Origin: Gracilariopsis chorda
Taxonomy: Eukaryota > Rhodophyta > Florideophyceae > Gracilariales > Gracilariaceae
NCBI GenBank assembly: GCA_003194525.1
Contig: NBIV01000290.1
Location: 48,602 to 112,601 of the forward strand
Reading direction: 5' to 3'
DNA length: 64,000 nucleotides
Part shown: positions 1 through 10,235 of the stretch, piece after piece
How positions within the stretch are numbered: the first letter of the stretch is position 1
Layout of the letters: each line of letters starts with the position of its first letter
Program-made: the position numbers and the translations under genes
Notes under the pieces: model-generated
The model's database searches: none
The model's input: the letters and a program-made list of their open reading frames with translations, nothing else
Told to the model about the DNA's origin: nothing

Positions 1-627
1 TTTCTCACCGTCCTGGATACAGGTGCAGGCCCCAACTTTGTTGTGGAATCATTGTTACCCTCGCTTGTGCGGTCTCGTATCCGCTCTGACGCGGTCCCCG
101 ACATTTCAGATGCGAACAACAATCCGTTACAAACGGTGGGCACAGTGGACCTCGTCGTGAGACTTGGTACCTCTGTGGTGAAGTTGGACTTCATGGTTTG
201 CCGTTCATTGGCAGCACCAGTCATACTGGGATGTGATTACTGCGACAGATTTGTCGACGCAATCAGGCCCCGCCTCAGGCGTGTAGAACTTGACGACGGA
301 TCGTCGGTTCCGATTGTTCGCCGCCCGCTAAAGCGGTCCTCTCGGAAACAAGTTCAGCTCCCTGCTGTGCAGGAACCACCGCCCGCGTCCCGCGAGTCCA
401 CCAAGCTCCGCGTCGCTGCCTCGGTTTCTATACCGGCTGAGTCCCAAGTCTGGGTGCAGGTAAATTCCCGTCAACACGGTCTTCGGGTTATACAACCCCT
501 CGCCTCGTCGTACGAGAAATCCCAGCTGGCGCTGGCTAATGGAATTGTCTCCATTTCCCCGGATGTTCCTTTCCGGATATTGGTTGCCAACCTTGGCAAA
601 CACCCCCAGTATCTGGTCAAACACTAA
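1..627 (+). pseudogene. Copy A pol: retropepsin-like aspartic protease region
   Basis: The frame is open from base 1 and contains the aspartic protease motif DTGA (about nt 16-27), followed by roughly 180 residues with the same order as copy B. It ends at a TAA (625-627) where copy B has CAA, so this is a nonsense mutation rather than a natural end. Just downstream, one-base losses compared with copy B (near 634 and in the C run at 642-646) shift the frame. In an intact element this domain releases the Gag and Pol proteins from the polyprotein. Confidence 0.85.
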
Positions 628-631
628 TTAA

Positions 632-2330
632 TTGGAGTGTAACCCCCATCCTATGGGAATGCTGCCAACGAAGATGACAGCCGCCGATGTACTCGGAGTT
701 ACCACCTCTTCTGAGGAGTTCGCCCTGCCGTCCGAAGACGTCAAGTCTAGGGAGGGGAGGAAACCGCTACTTCAGCGTCGAACATACCGAGTAACTCGGA
801 ATTGCGAACCACACCTGTTCCACAAGACAATGCTCTATCGAGCAACGACCGGATTGATCCGGAAAAGCACTTGAAGCGCTGGACTTCAGCCACGTGCCAG
901 AGTCGCACCGCCACAAACTCCGTACCATGTTACGGGAATTCAACACAATGTGGGATGGCTCGCTTGGCGAGATTAATGCAACGGAACACCGGATCGATTT
1001 AATCCCCGGTGCGCGACCGGTTGCACAACCCCCTTACAGGGCAGGTCCGAAAGCTCGGGAAGAGGAGCAGTCGCAGGTGGACAAGATGCTCCGCGCAGGT
1101 GTGATTGAGCCCGCTCAATCACCCTGGGCATCCCCAGTTGTACTGGCTTTAAAGGCCGTCGGAACCTGGAGGTTCTGTGTCGACTACCGCCGGCTCAATG
1201 CCGTGTCTGTTAGGGGCACGTACCCTATCCCTCGTATGGACGAGTGCATTGACTCCTTGGAGACGCCACCGTGTTCACGGCCCTTGATGCCAATTGGGGA
1301 TATTGGCAAGTACCTGTCAGACAGGAGGATCGCGACAAAACCGCATTCACCTGCCGCGCAGGAACGTACCGCTTCAAGCGGATGCCATTTGGGTTAACCA
1401 ATGCCCCCGCCACCTTTCAGCGTGCAGTAGATATTCTACTCAACCGCTTTAAGTGGCGGAGCTGTCTAGTCTACCTTGATGATATTATCATCTTCTCCAA
1501 CTCGTTGGACGACCATCTCACTCACGTCCGAGACGTGCTGACCGTACTCCGCGATGCGGGAATTACCCTCAAGTTGAGGAAATGCGAGTTTTTCACAGAT
1601 ACTGTGAAGTATCTGGGTCACATTATCCGTCCTGGACGGTTAGCGATCGAGAAAGCTCGAGTCAAATCCCTCGTTGAGGCGAAAGAACCCCGTACTCAAA
1701 CGGAACTGCGCTCCTTCCTGGGGCTGGTCAACGTCTATCGACGGTTTATCCCGAACGTTTCGGATACTGCAGCGCCCCTGAACGCGTTGTTGCGAAAAGG
1801 AACCCCCCAAAACTGGGAACATTTACGGCCGAGCAATCGGAAGCTTTTAACTCCTTAAAGGAGGCTGTCACATCAGCACCAATCCTACATCTCCCAAAAC
1901 TTGGGTTGCCATACTCCGTAGATACGGACTCGAGCGACTACCAAGTCGGGTGTGCTCTTTTTCAAACCACCCCCGAGGGGAGAACGACATCCAATTGGTT
2001 ATTGGTCACGTTCGCTCAATGTTCATGAGCGGAACTACTCCGTATCGGAGAAAGAGTGCCTCGCCGTCGTATGGGCGATGACCACTCTGCGCCCCTAACT
2101 TATGGGAATTCACTTCACCGTGTACACGGATCATTCCTCATTGAGGTGGTTGATGAATATCTCCGACCCGTCGGGACGCCTCATGCGCTGGAGACTCCGC
2201 CTCGCGGAATATGACTTTCAAGTCATTTATAAAAAGGGTGCGCAGAACACCCAGGCCGACGCTTTGTCGCGGTTACCCACAAGTGGGGAAGCACTCCCAA
2301 CGGAGGATGATGAAGTCCCATGCTTCATGG
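632..2330 (+). pseudogene. Copy A pol: reverse transcriptase and RNase H, frameshifted
   Basis: Pieces in at least three frames cover the RT palm and the Ty3-type RNase H. The RT active site YLDD is at about 1472-1483, within an open stretch 1271-1858. RNase H follows, with the TDHSS segment near 2130. Frame changes lie near 890, 1270, 1850-2100 and 2320, so a full RT cannot be made. The encoded protein, where readable, is close to copy B. Confidence 0.88.
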
Positions 2331-4030
2331 CTATAGACCGGATGATCCGGAATATGCCGTCGAGGCTAGGCCAGAAAACTGGGACGAGGATGCTGATTTT
2401 GACGAACTACTCGCATCGCGAGATAAATCTGAGAACCCGTTACTGGGAAACTTTGTACCGGTATCACCGGAAGAAATGATCCGAGAACAATTCGGCGACC
2501 CATTCTGTACGAGAATTCGTGCCCGTATCAACGGTGGTGAAGATCTCCTTTTCGGGGTAAACGACAAAGGCTACCTCGTAAGAAAGGTCGAAGCCCGCCC
2601 ACAGATTGTGGTACCACATTCCCTGCAATCGCGGGTGTTACATCTATCACACTACGCCCCCATTGGAGGTCACCCAGGTGGGAGGAAACTCTACCTAACC
2701 CTGCGAAGGGATTTCTATTGGCCCGCAATGGCGGTGGATTGCTACGCAACTGTGCGGTTTTGTAGCGAATGCGCGAAGAATCGCGTCAAACTCCGCAAAA
2801 ATGCGAAGAAGATGAAACTATTCCCCGCAAGGGCGCCGCTCGAGTTTATCGCGATCGATATTCTCGGACCATTACTCACCACGAAACGTGGAAACAAGTT
2901 TCTACTTGTCATTACCGACCGCTTTTCTAAGCTGGTACGGACTGTCCCTCTTCGGAGGATAACCGCTCTCACGGTGGCCCAGGCTCTGGTGACGCACTGG
3001 ATTTTTGTCTACGGTCCCCCTGTGGAGGTGGTCTCCGACAACGGGAGGCAGTTCGTGAGCAAGTTCTTCCAGGATGTTTGTCGCATCCTGGATGTCAAGA
3101 ACTTGTTCACGACTACCTACCACCCCCCAGTGTAATGGGCAAGTTGAACGGTTTAACCGGACGTTACTCGCGGCGTTACGTCCCTACGTCGCTGACCACC
3201 CAACGAATTGGGATCTCTACGCTGATGCGGTAACCTACGCGTACAATACGCAGGTACACCGGACTACCGGAGTTTCGCCATTCGAGTTAGTTCTATCTAG
3301 AACACCCCCGCCTGTGGCGCTGGAACCCCAAGCTACCATGGACAATTTCCCATCTGTGGGTATCTACCGGCAGCAATGGAAGCAATGGCTTTCCAAGCTG
3401 GTCCCCGCTGCGCGGAAGTCTATGGCACGGGCCCAAGCCGCTTACAAGCAGGATTTTGACGCTCGCTTGCGAGGAAAACCGTCCCCGATTCGGGCAAATA
3501 ACTACGTCTTCATCAGGAAGGAATACTACAACCCGGAACGGGAGAAGCGTCACAAACTCTCGCCTGTGGCGGATGGACCCTTCAAGGTCATCTCTGTTAA
3601 CACCGACACTGTCGTGGTAGAGATGGGGGACACGCACGAACGGATTTCCCGTGATCGTGTTGTCCTTGCCCCTCCTCCCTCGTCAGAGGTAGTCCTGGAT
3701 CCAGGCAACCCCGTTTCTACGGACTCTGCAACACCGGAACAATCCGGGAGTACTAGACCTACAGTACTACCACACCCCAGCCGGGGACTCTCAGACCTAC
3801 CGACTCTGTCGGACTCACCGGCTCAGCCGGGTAATTCGAGCCCCTCAGCGCCCACCCCTACCATGTCTGCCCCACTGGCGCGCATCTATACCCGCCAGGC
3901 GGGGAATGTTATCCCTTATCCCGCCGCTCCGTCTAAGGGGGGGAGGAGAACACTCGTTTTCGAGGAACGATATCGCCGTGGCAACGGGAAACACACCGTA
4001 ACATACGGAACACTGACCGTGGAGCACGGA
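2320..4030 (+). pseudogene. Copy A pol: integrase
   Basis: Open stretches 2320-3135 and 3074-4030 (different frames) carry the H2C2 zinc-binding module (GGHPGG, then C-x2-C near 2762-2775), the catalytic DDE residues (D in AIDILGP, D in SDNG, E in QVERFNR) and the C-terminal GPF segment near 3570. The frame break is at the CCCCCC run near 3124-3130, just before the catalytic Glu region. In a working element the integrase joins cDNA to the chromosome. Confidence 0.88.
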
Positions 4031-4032
4031 GT

Positions 4033-5316
4033 ATGTCACGCGACACTAATCCCCTGTTCCCGGGCAGTGATGTGCAACAGGAACCAGACGCACAGGCCCC
4101 GCAAAAGCGGCAAATACACCGTTTGTCACGGGAAAACGAGAAGCCTCACTCCAATACCGCAGCAGCGGGAAGGCAATCGCCCGATGCCTCGAAGCCGCCG
4201 TTGGCGGAAGTCCCCGTGGAAGCGGTTCAATCAGGTCGATCAGACCCGCGCCCTGCGGAGAAGGGGCGCCCAGATACGCCGGCCTCACAGGGGAATACCC
4301 ACACCCCTCTTGGGGAAAAAGGCGGCCAAGCTGCAGTCGAAGCTTTAAGCCCTGGCTCGCAAGCACCGGAAACGCCTCCCGTCGTTGACGGAATCGAAGC
4401 CCCCGCTACGGGGAATAATTTGCGCCAACCCCCGCATCGCTGCGGCGAAGAACCGAGGGACTCGGGAATAACGCGCGCCATCGCACGCTCGAAACCGGTC
4501 GTACCAGACGCTGCTCCTCCTCACGGAGATGGTGCACTGCGCTTAGCGGCAATTCCCCTGAAAAGGGTGTCATCGGCACCTGCCCGGCACCCCCCAGAGG
4601 GGAATTTTGACCAAAATACCGGTGTACCGGAGTTAGCCCCAGGCAACCCGTCAGTAGCCGGGGACACCACGGCATCGCCGGAACGTATGGTGCAAAGCGC
4701 TCGTGCGCCTGCCAGGGAGGCGGTTTGCCACCCAATCACCGTGTCGCACGGGACCCCCCAGGTGATTGTGGAAATGCCGATCCCGCAGGAGCGGTCATCT
4801 TCCCGCAAACTCGCGGTTCGTGAGCTCAACCGCGATGGCGGAGCCCAAGTCCCCCGCCGACTGGCGGTTCGCCCGGCCTACCGTGAAGACGGGAACAACG
4901 ACACCCCTCTGGGGAACGACTTGCCGGTGAAAACCGTGACACCACACACCCTCTTGAGGGATATCTTCCCGCATGAGCAGCGGCCGCTATCACAGCGCAC
5001 GGCAACGTCGGAGTTATCGCCGAACACCCTGCTAAGGGACATTATACCGCACCGCGGGCAACCCTCGCCAGGGATTACAACCACCACCCTGCACGGCCGG
5101 CAGGTCTACGAACGAGAGTTCGTAGTAGACCGACTTGTCGGACACACCTGGGACCAGGATGGTATTCTACAATACTGCGTCCGCTGGTACGGGTATGACC
5201 CCAGTGGGGATACGTGGGAGCCAATCGAACACCTCCCACGGTCGCAGGTCCTGCTATACCACCGTCAAACGGGAACTGCAGCCCCAGCCACGCTGGTTAA
5301 TGCCCAAGTTGGGTAA
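4033..5316 (+). pseudogene. Copy A: proline-rich linker and integrase chromodomain
   Basis: An open frame of about 427 codons. The first 350 residues are a low-complexity Pro/Arg/Thr-rich linker. A chromodomain ends the protein (about nt 5107-5270) with the motif series YEREFVVDR, LQYCVRWYGYD and DTWEP. Chromodomains on Ty3/gypsy integrases are known in chromoviruses and steer insertion to marked chromatin. This frame differs from the integrase frame upstream, so another indel near 4030 separates them. Confidence 0.85.
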
Positions 5317-5507
5317 CGTTGCCGCGCGAGCGGGGAGCGAAAGGAAAGGATAACAAGGCAAAGTCCGTCGAAGACGGGGAACTCAACCGAGAAGCACCGT
5401 TCTAAACGGGAAAGTTTATTCAAGGGAGCAGCTAGCTCCCCACAATACTACACTACACTAACTGGCATAGCCACGGAAAGAAGAACCAGGAAACTGGACC
5501 AGAGGTT
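5317..5507. other. Convergent spacer between copy A pol and antisense ORF
   Basis: Short AT-richer gap between two converging ORFs. It corresponds to 10043-10235 in copy B. A TTTATT at about 5415-5420 is an AATAAA-type polyadenylation signal on the - strand, downstream of the antisense ORF. Confidence 0.5.
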
Positions 5508-7295
5508 TCACTCACCCCCATCGTCCGGGGCGTAACCCCCAGCAAGGCGGTAGGCCAACGCGTCCGCCATGGTGGTGACATCCCCCGATACCTCGGCAGC
5601 GCTAAGACCGGCACCCCGGAGGAAACGTGCGATGATTTAGTTTTCATTCGCCGTCACCCCGCTGGGGATAGAAGGTCCGGCACTTGCCGCCGAAGGGTCA
5701 GCAGCCGGCTCGGCCAGAGACACCCACTCTGGGAAAGCTTCCGCGCTAGCGCCGGTCTCCTCTACGTCCATCTCCCCGGGTTCTTCCGGTTCGTTATCGA
5801 CCATTGGGTCATCCCCGCCGTATGCGCGGTAGTAGTCGTCGGAATCGACGTACCCCACCGGGTGGTCTTCCGGCACATGCCGGGGCGTATCGCGAAGCTC
5901 GCGCGCCTCCTCGGAGGAAATTTCCTGGAACTACCAGGGGTCGAAGTAGATAAAATCCCCCGCAAGGGCGGTGTTTCTACCGAGTCCCGGACCACCGGTG
6001 TTACCGCTACCGCCATCCAGACGACCGCTTTGCTCCAGCGGGACCTCACTCCAGCTAACGCTGTCGATGTACCCAAGTAATTGGAGGACCTCTTCATTGT
6101 TGGCCTGGCCCCCAAGGGGGATGCGAAGATCCAGGTTTCGGATCGCTGCCCGCACACGCGGTTGAAGGAACCAGAGACGATACTGGTCGTACGCCTCGTT
6201 GAGGATATAAGCCGCACTGCGGGCCGCCCACTCTGTAACCACTACGGACCACAACCCCGACCGGGGATCCTGCATGAGCAGCGAACCGAGGTACGTAAGT
6301 ACCGGTGGGAGTTCTATGTAGCACCCCCGGCAGGCTTCATGGAAGCGCCACCACTCGGGGAGTGCTACATACCGACCTAGTCGGTGAGGCGGCGAAATCC
6401 GCTCTATCTCCACGTTCTGATACGGGATAAAATACTCGAATCGGGATCGCCAACGCCGCTCGTAGGGGATGAAGTTTTGGAGAAAGTTGGACCGGTATTG
6501 CCGGGGAAGGTACCTAAACTCCGCCCGAATAATCGGTCGCTCCCAGAAAAGGACCTCTTGCCGCGCTGCGGGGAAATTCCTCCAAGCGAGGGTCTCGAGG
6601 CGGAACAGGTTCTCGCCGTACCCAATCTCCCCGCGAGTGCGGAAGTAGCTAACATCGAAGCCAAACTCCGGTGGGACCGGTACATCGAATGGAGCCCGGC
6701 TCTGCCGTTGATACGCCATGCGCGTCAACGCGGTCTGTGCCGCAGTGACGGTCTCGCCCGAGTTTCTTCGGAGGTGGAGACGCGGAATCGCAATCCGGTG
6801 ACGCCAATCCCACGATGTGGTGACTGCTCTGGGCAGATCCCCCGGAAGGGTGTCTGAACCATCCGCATAAGCGGTGACCAATCCCTCATTGAGGACAGCG
6901 ACCGGGTGAAACCATGGGGCAAGGCGCAGGCGCGACGCGTGATTCCGATTCATCGGGTTGAGCCCCACCAGGGTGTTGTAGGTTGGCCAGTTGGACACCG
7001 GAGTGGTTCCGGAGGACACCACCGAAGGTGGTAGTGCGAAGGGATGGTCGGCTGCAGCACCCATATTCCCCGGTTGTACCGGATTTCGATCGCCCTGAGG
7101 CAGGGGAACTGACCGGAAACCGGTGGTGTATCGCCCGAGAAGTCTCGGAGGTTGGCTGTGGTTGTTGATATTGTTGTCGTCGTTCATTTTTCCGTTTTGG
7201 AGGGTGGCTGTTGTTGTCGTTTGTGTGCTTGATGACTCTGGTGCAGAGGGATTTACCGGAGAACCGGAGACAAAGCACGCGCTTTTATCACCCAT
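5508..7295 (-). pseudogene. Antisense ORF (aORF) of copy A, two nonsense mutations
   Basis: Runs against gag-pol, from an ATG at 7295 (about 36 bp inside the copy B insertion point) to a TGA at 5508-5510. The span is 1788 bp, exactly 596 codons, with one unchanged frame. Two in-frame stops break it: TAG at 5931-5933 (GAG in copy B) and TAA at about 5637. No net frameshift is seen, although pol of the same copy has several. Relative to copy B it lacks 28 residues of a Ser/Thr-rich N-terminal segment, in frame. It has an Asn-rich N-terminus, a basic/aromatic middle and an acidic tail. I see no signal peptide, membrane span or known motif; function unknown. Confidence 0.75.
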
Positions 7296-7326
7296 TTTCG
7301 TCTGGAAATCCTCCGCGTCCGCGGTC

Positions 7327-7331
7327 GTTTT
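7327..7331. repeat. Left target site duplication GTTTT of copy B
   Basis: GTTTT at 7327-7331 directly left of the copy B terminus TGTGG is repeated as GTTTT at 18930-18934, directly right of the other terminus. A 5-bp duplication is usual for Ty3/gypsy integrases. Removing copy B and one GTTTT rejoins copy A into an arrangement collinear with copy B's own 3' end. Confidence 0.92.
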
Positions 7332-8138
7332 TGTGGTGCAATGCCCCAAAGGGGAAAAACACCGAAAGACGTCCGGGATCTTCCTCTCACGAGGTGAACC
7401 CAGTTGGGTAGAGCCCTCCCAGAGGTGTCACGGCGAAGCCGGTTTGTAAGACCAGGGACACCTGTCGCGACTCGTGCAGGGAGGTGAAGGCGAAGAATCG
7501 GTATCCGCGTGAGCGGGGCGTGATCCTCAGTAGAGGTATGTTTCCACGTAAGTGGGGGTGTGTGAGCGGATGCGCACACGAGGGCCGCGGATAGCGGGAG
7601 GTGCTACCCTAAAAAGGGGAAAGAGGAAGGACGAGTGGGTCGCGAGAGCGACGAGTAGATACGGCAATGCCGGTGGACAGGACTCCCTATACAGGGCGAA
7701 ACACCAATATGATTGGAACAATTAGTACTCCCAATGATGGGTCTCCTTTAGATGTGCAAGGGGGGTGAACTTCCGTACACTACGGTGCTTCCCTCCAAGG
7801 AGGAGTTGAGAACACGCGGAGGCGGTAAAGCTCAGAGCCAATTCCCCAGGTTGGGGTCCCTTGTTGGGGAAGGTTTACTGGTGCGACGGCAGTGCGCCGT
7901 CGCACTAAGTACTAGCTTCCCAGAAATGGGTGTGAAAATAATAAATAAAATTAACTAAAATACTCCACATTCCGTGGCAACATCCACTACTGTGGCCAAC
8001 CGCCAATTGACCCAAAACCGTGTCCCACGTGTCCATACCCACCATTGTGGGGTGTAGTTCATATACACACTACACAACCGATAATATCGGGAAAACAATC
8101 AAGTACCAAGAATCCCTCCCTGAGGGCGTTGCACTTCA
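7332..8138 (-). repeat. 3' LTR of copy B (LTR1)
   Basis: 807 bp, same orientation as 18123-18929 and almost identical. Termini are TG...CA. It contains CACGTG at the position matching 18817-18822, an AT-rich stretch near 7930-7955, a perfect 10-bp-arm hairpin at 7881-7905 (loop AGTGC), and about 28 shorter hairpins. As the LTR next to the antisense ORF start it is the obvious candidate promoter for that ORF. Confidence 0.95.
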
Positions 8139-8151
8139 TATCCCCCCCCTA
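8139..8151 (-). promoter_or_regulatory. Polypurine tract of copy B
   Basis: On the - strand a run of G's followed by ATA lies directly upstream of the 3' LTR start TGAAGTGC. This is the expected primer site for plus-strand DNA synthesis. The same tract is found at 18943-18955 (copy A) and, as a mixed A/G run, at 53324-53338 (copy C). Confidence 0.85.
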
Positions 8152-8194
8152 AGACGGGAAAACGACCGCGGACGCGGAGGATTCCCAGACGAAA

Positions 8195-10042
8195 ATGGGT
8201 GATAAAAGCGCGTGCGCCGTCTCCGGTTCTCCGGTAAATCCCTCTGCACCAGAGTCAACACTTCCTGCTACTGCAGCTGTCATTTCCTCACCTCGCATCA
8301 GCACTTCCTCGTCACCGAGCGCACTCCGACAAACAACAATGACCACCCTCGAAGAGGGAGAAATGAACAACGACAACAACATCACCAACAACAGCCAACC
8401 TCCGAGGTCTCTCGGGCGATACACCACCGGTTTCCGGTCAGCTCCCCTGCCTCAGGGCGATCAACCTCCGGTACAACCGGGAAATATGGCTGCTGAAGCC
8501 AACCATCCCTTCGCATTACCACCTTCGGTGGGATCCTCCGGAACCGCTCCGGTGTCCAACTGGCCAACCTACAACATCCTGGTGGGGCTCAACCCGATGA
8601 ATCGGAATCACGCGTCGCGCCTGCGCCTTGCCCCGTGGTTTCACCCGGTCGCCGTCCTCAATGAGGGATTGGTCACCGCTTATGCGGATGGCTCAGACAC
8701 CCTTCCGGGGGATCTGCCCAGAGCAGTTACCACATCGTGGGATTGGCGTCACCGGATCGCGATTCCGCGTCACCACCTCCGAAGGAATTCGGGCGAGACC
8801 GTCGCTGCGGCGCAGACCGCGCTGGCGCGCATGGCGTACCAACGGCAGAGCCGGGCTCCGTTCGATGTACCGGTCCCACCGGAGTTTGGCTTCGACATTA
8901 GCTACTTCCGCACTCGCGGGGAGATTGGGTACGGCGAGAACCTGTTCCGCCTCGAGACCCTCGCTTGGAGGAATTTCCCCGCAGCGCGGCAAGAGGCCCT
9001 TTGCTGGGAGCGACCGATTATTCGGGCGGAGTTCAGGTACCTTCCCCGGCAATACCGGTCCAACTTTCTCCAAAACTTCATCCGCTACGAGCGGCGTTGG
9101 CGATCCCGATTCGGGTACTTTATCCCGTATCAGAACGTGGAGATAGAGCGGATTGCGCCGCCTCACCGACTAGGTCGGTATGTAGCACTCCCCGAGTGGT
9201 GGCGCTTCCATGAAGCCTGCCGGGGGTGCTACATAGAACTCCCACCGGTACTTACGTACCTCGGTTCGCTGCTCATGCAGGATCCCCGGTCGGGGTTGTG
9301 GTCCGTAGTGGTTACGGAGTGGGCGGCCCGCAGTGCGGCTTATATCCTCAACGAGGCGTACGACCAGTATCGTCTCTGGTTCCTTCAACCGCGTGTGCGG
9401 GCAGCGATCCGAAACCTGGATCTTCGCATTCCCCTTGGGGGCCAGGCCAACAATGAAGAGGTCCTCCAATTACTTGGGTACATCGACAGCGTTAGCTGGA
9501 GTGAGGTCCCGCTGGAGCAAAGCGGTCGTCTGGATGGCGGCAGCGGTAACACCGGTGGTCCGGGACTCGGTAGAAACACCGCCCTTGCGGGGGATTTTAT
9601 CTACTTCGACCCCTGGGAGTTCCGGGAAATTTCCTCCGAGGAGGCGCGAGAGCTTCGCGATACGCCCCGGCATGTGCCGGAAGACCACCCGGTGGGGTAC
9701 GTCGATTCTGACGACTACTACCGCGCATACGGCGGGGATGACCCAATGGTCGATAACGAACCGGAAGAACCCGGGGAGATGGACGTAGAGGAAACCGGCG
9801 CTAGCGCGGAAGCTTTCCCAGAGGGGGTATCTCCGGCCGAGCCGGCTGCTGACCCTTCAACGGCAAGTGCCGGACCTTCTATCCCCAGCGGGGTGACGGC
9901 GAATGAAAACGAGATCATCGCGCGTTTTCTCCGGGGTGCCGGTCTTAGCGCTGCCGAGGTATCGGGGGATGTCACCACCATGGCGGACGCGTTGGCCTAC
10001 CCCCTTGCTGGGGGTTACGCCCCGGGCAACGGCGAAGAGTGA
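8195..10042 (+). CDS. Antisense ORF (aORF) of copy B, 615 residues, unknown function
   Basis: A long intact ORF on the strand opposite gag-pol. Its ATG (MGDKSAC...) is 57 bp from the 3' LTR and it converges on the chromodomain end of pol with a 193-bp gap. Layout: Ser/Thr-rich segment (about 20-50), Asn/Gln-rich stretch near 55-70, a conserved core of about 90-480 rich in Arg, Trp, Tyr and Phe, a Gly-rich linker, an acidic segment near 500-540 and a Pro/Ser-rich tail. No signal peptide, transmembrane span or zinc motif is seen, so it is not an obvious env. A + strand AATAAA at 10131-10136, 89 bp after the stop, could serve as its polyadenylation signal. Related ORFs in copies A and C share frame and position. 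Antisense ORFs are known in some plant Ty3/gypsy lineages (Ogre/Retand type); homology to those is not claimed. Confidence 0.8.
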   Translation: MGDKSACAVSGSPVNPSAPESTLPATAAVISSPRISTSSSPSALRQTTMTTLEEGEMNNDNNITNNSQPPRSLGRYTTGFRSAPLPQGDQPPVQPGNMAAEANHPFALPPSVGSSGTAPVSNWPTYNILVGLNPMNRNHASRLRLAPWFHPVAVLNEGLVTAYADGSDTLPGDLPRAVTTSWDWRHRIAIPRHHLRRNSGETVAAAQTALARMAYQRQSRAPFDVPVPPEFGFDISYFRTRGEIGYGENLFRLETLAWRNFPAARQEALCWERPIIRAEFRYLPRQYRSNFLQNFIRYERRWRSRFGYFIPYQNVEIERIAPPHRLGRYVALPEWWRFHEACRGCYIELPPVLTYLGSLLMQDPRSGLWSVVVTEWAARSAAYILNEAYDQYRLWFLQPRVRAAIRNLDLRIPLGGQANNEEVLQLLGYIDSVSWSEVPLEQSGRLDGGSGNTGGPGLGRNTALAGDFIYFDPWEFREISSEEARELRDTPRHVPEDHPVGYVDSDDYYRAYGGDDPMVDNEPEEPGEMDVEETGASAEAFPEGVSPAEPAADPSTASAGPSIPSGVTANENEIIARFLRGAGLSAAEVSGDVTTMADALAYPLAGGYAPGNGEE

Positions 10043-10235
10043 GCTCCTTTTGTCCAGTTTTCCTGGTATTCTTTCCCTGGCTATGCCAGTTAGTGTAGTG
10101 TAGTATCGTGAGGAGCTAGCTGCTCCCCTGAATAAACTTTCCCGTTTAGAACGGTGATTTCCAATTAGCATTCCCCGTCTTAGACGGACTTTCCCTTGCT
10201 ATCCTTTCTCATTGCCCTCCGCTCGCGCGGCAACG
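10043..10235. other. Convergent spacer in copy B
   Basis: Separates the stop of the antisense ORF (10042) from the stop of the chromodomain ORF (10236). It contains AATAAA on the + strand at 10131-10136. No ORF of note. Confidence 0.5.

Larger units (their letters stand above)
1..7331 (+). mobile_element. Ty3/gypsy chromovirus-type retrotransposon, copy A, left part (5' end outside window)
   Basis: The window opens inside the protease region of a Ty3/gypsy element on the + strand. Order seen: aspartic protease, reverse transcriptase, RNase H, integrase, proline-rich linker, chromodomain, then a convergent antisense ORF. Pol is broken by stops and several frameshifts, so this copy is older than copy B. 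At 7331 it is interrupted by copy B. The missing right end (polypurine tract and 3' LTR) resumes at 18930. The 5' LTR and gag lie outside the window. Confidence 0.93.

Noticed and set aside
328..624. Open frames opposite pol of copy A and of copy B (for example 328-624, 14935-15258)
   Set aside because: They mirror the sense protein, are short, and lack start context; only the long 3'-side antisense ORF is kept in all three copies.
7332..8138. LTR1 as the 3' LTR of copy A
   Set aside because: It is in the wrong orientation for copy A; copy A's own 3' LTR is 18956-19759, displaced by the nested insertion.
8195..10042. Antisense ORF as an envelope gene
   Set aside because: No signal peptide, no membrane span, few Cys, and it lies on the opposite strand to gag-pol.
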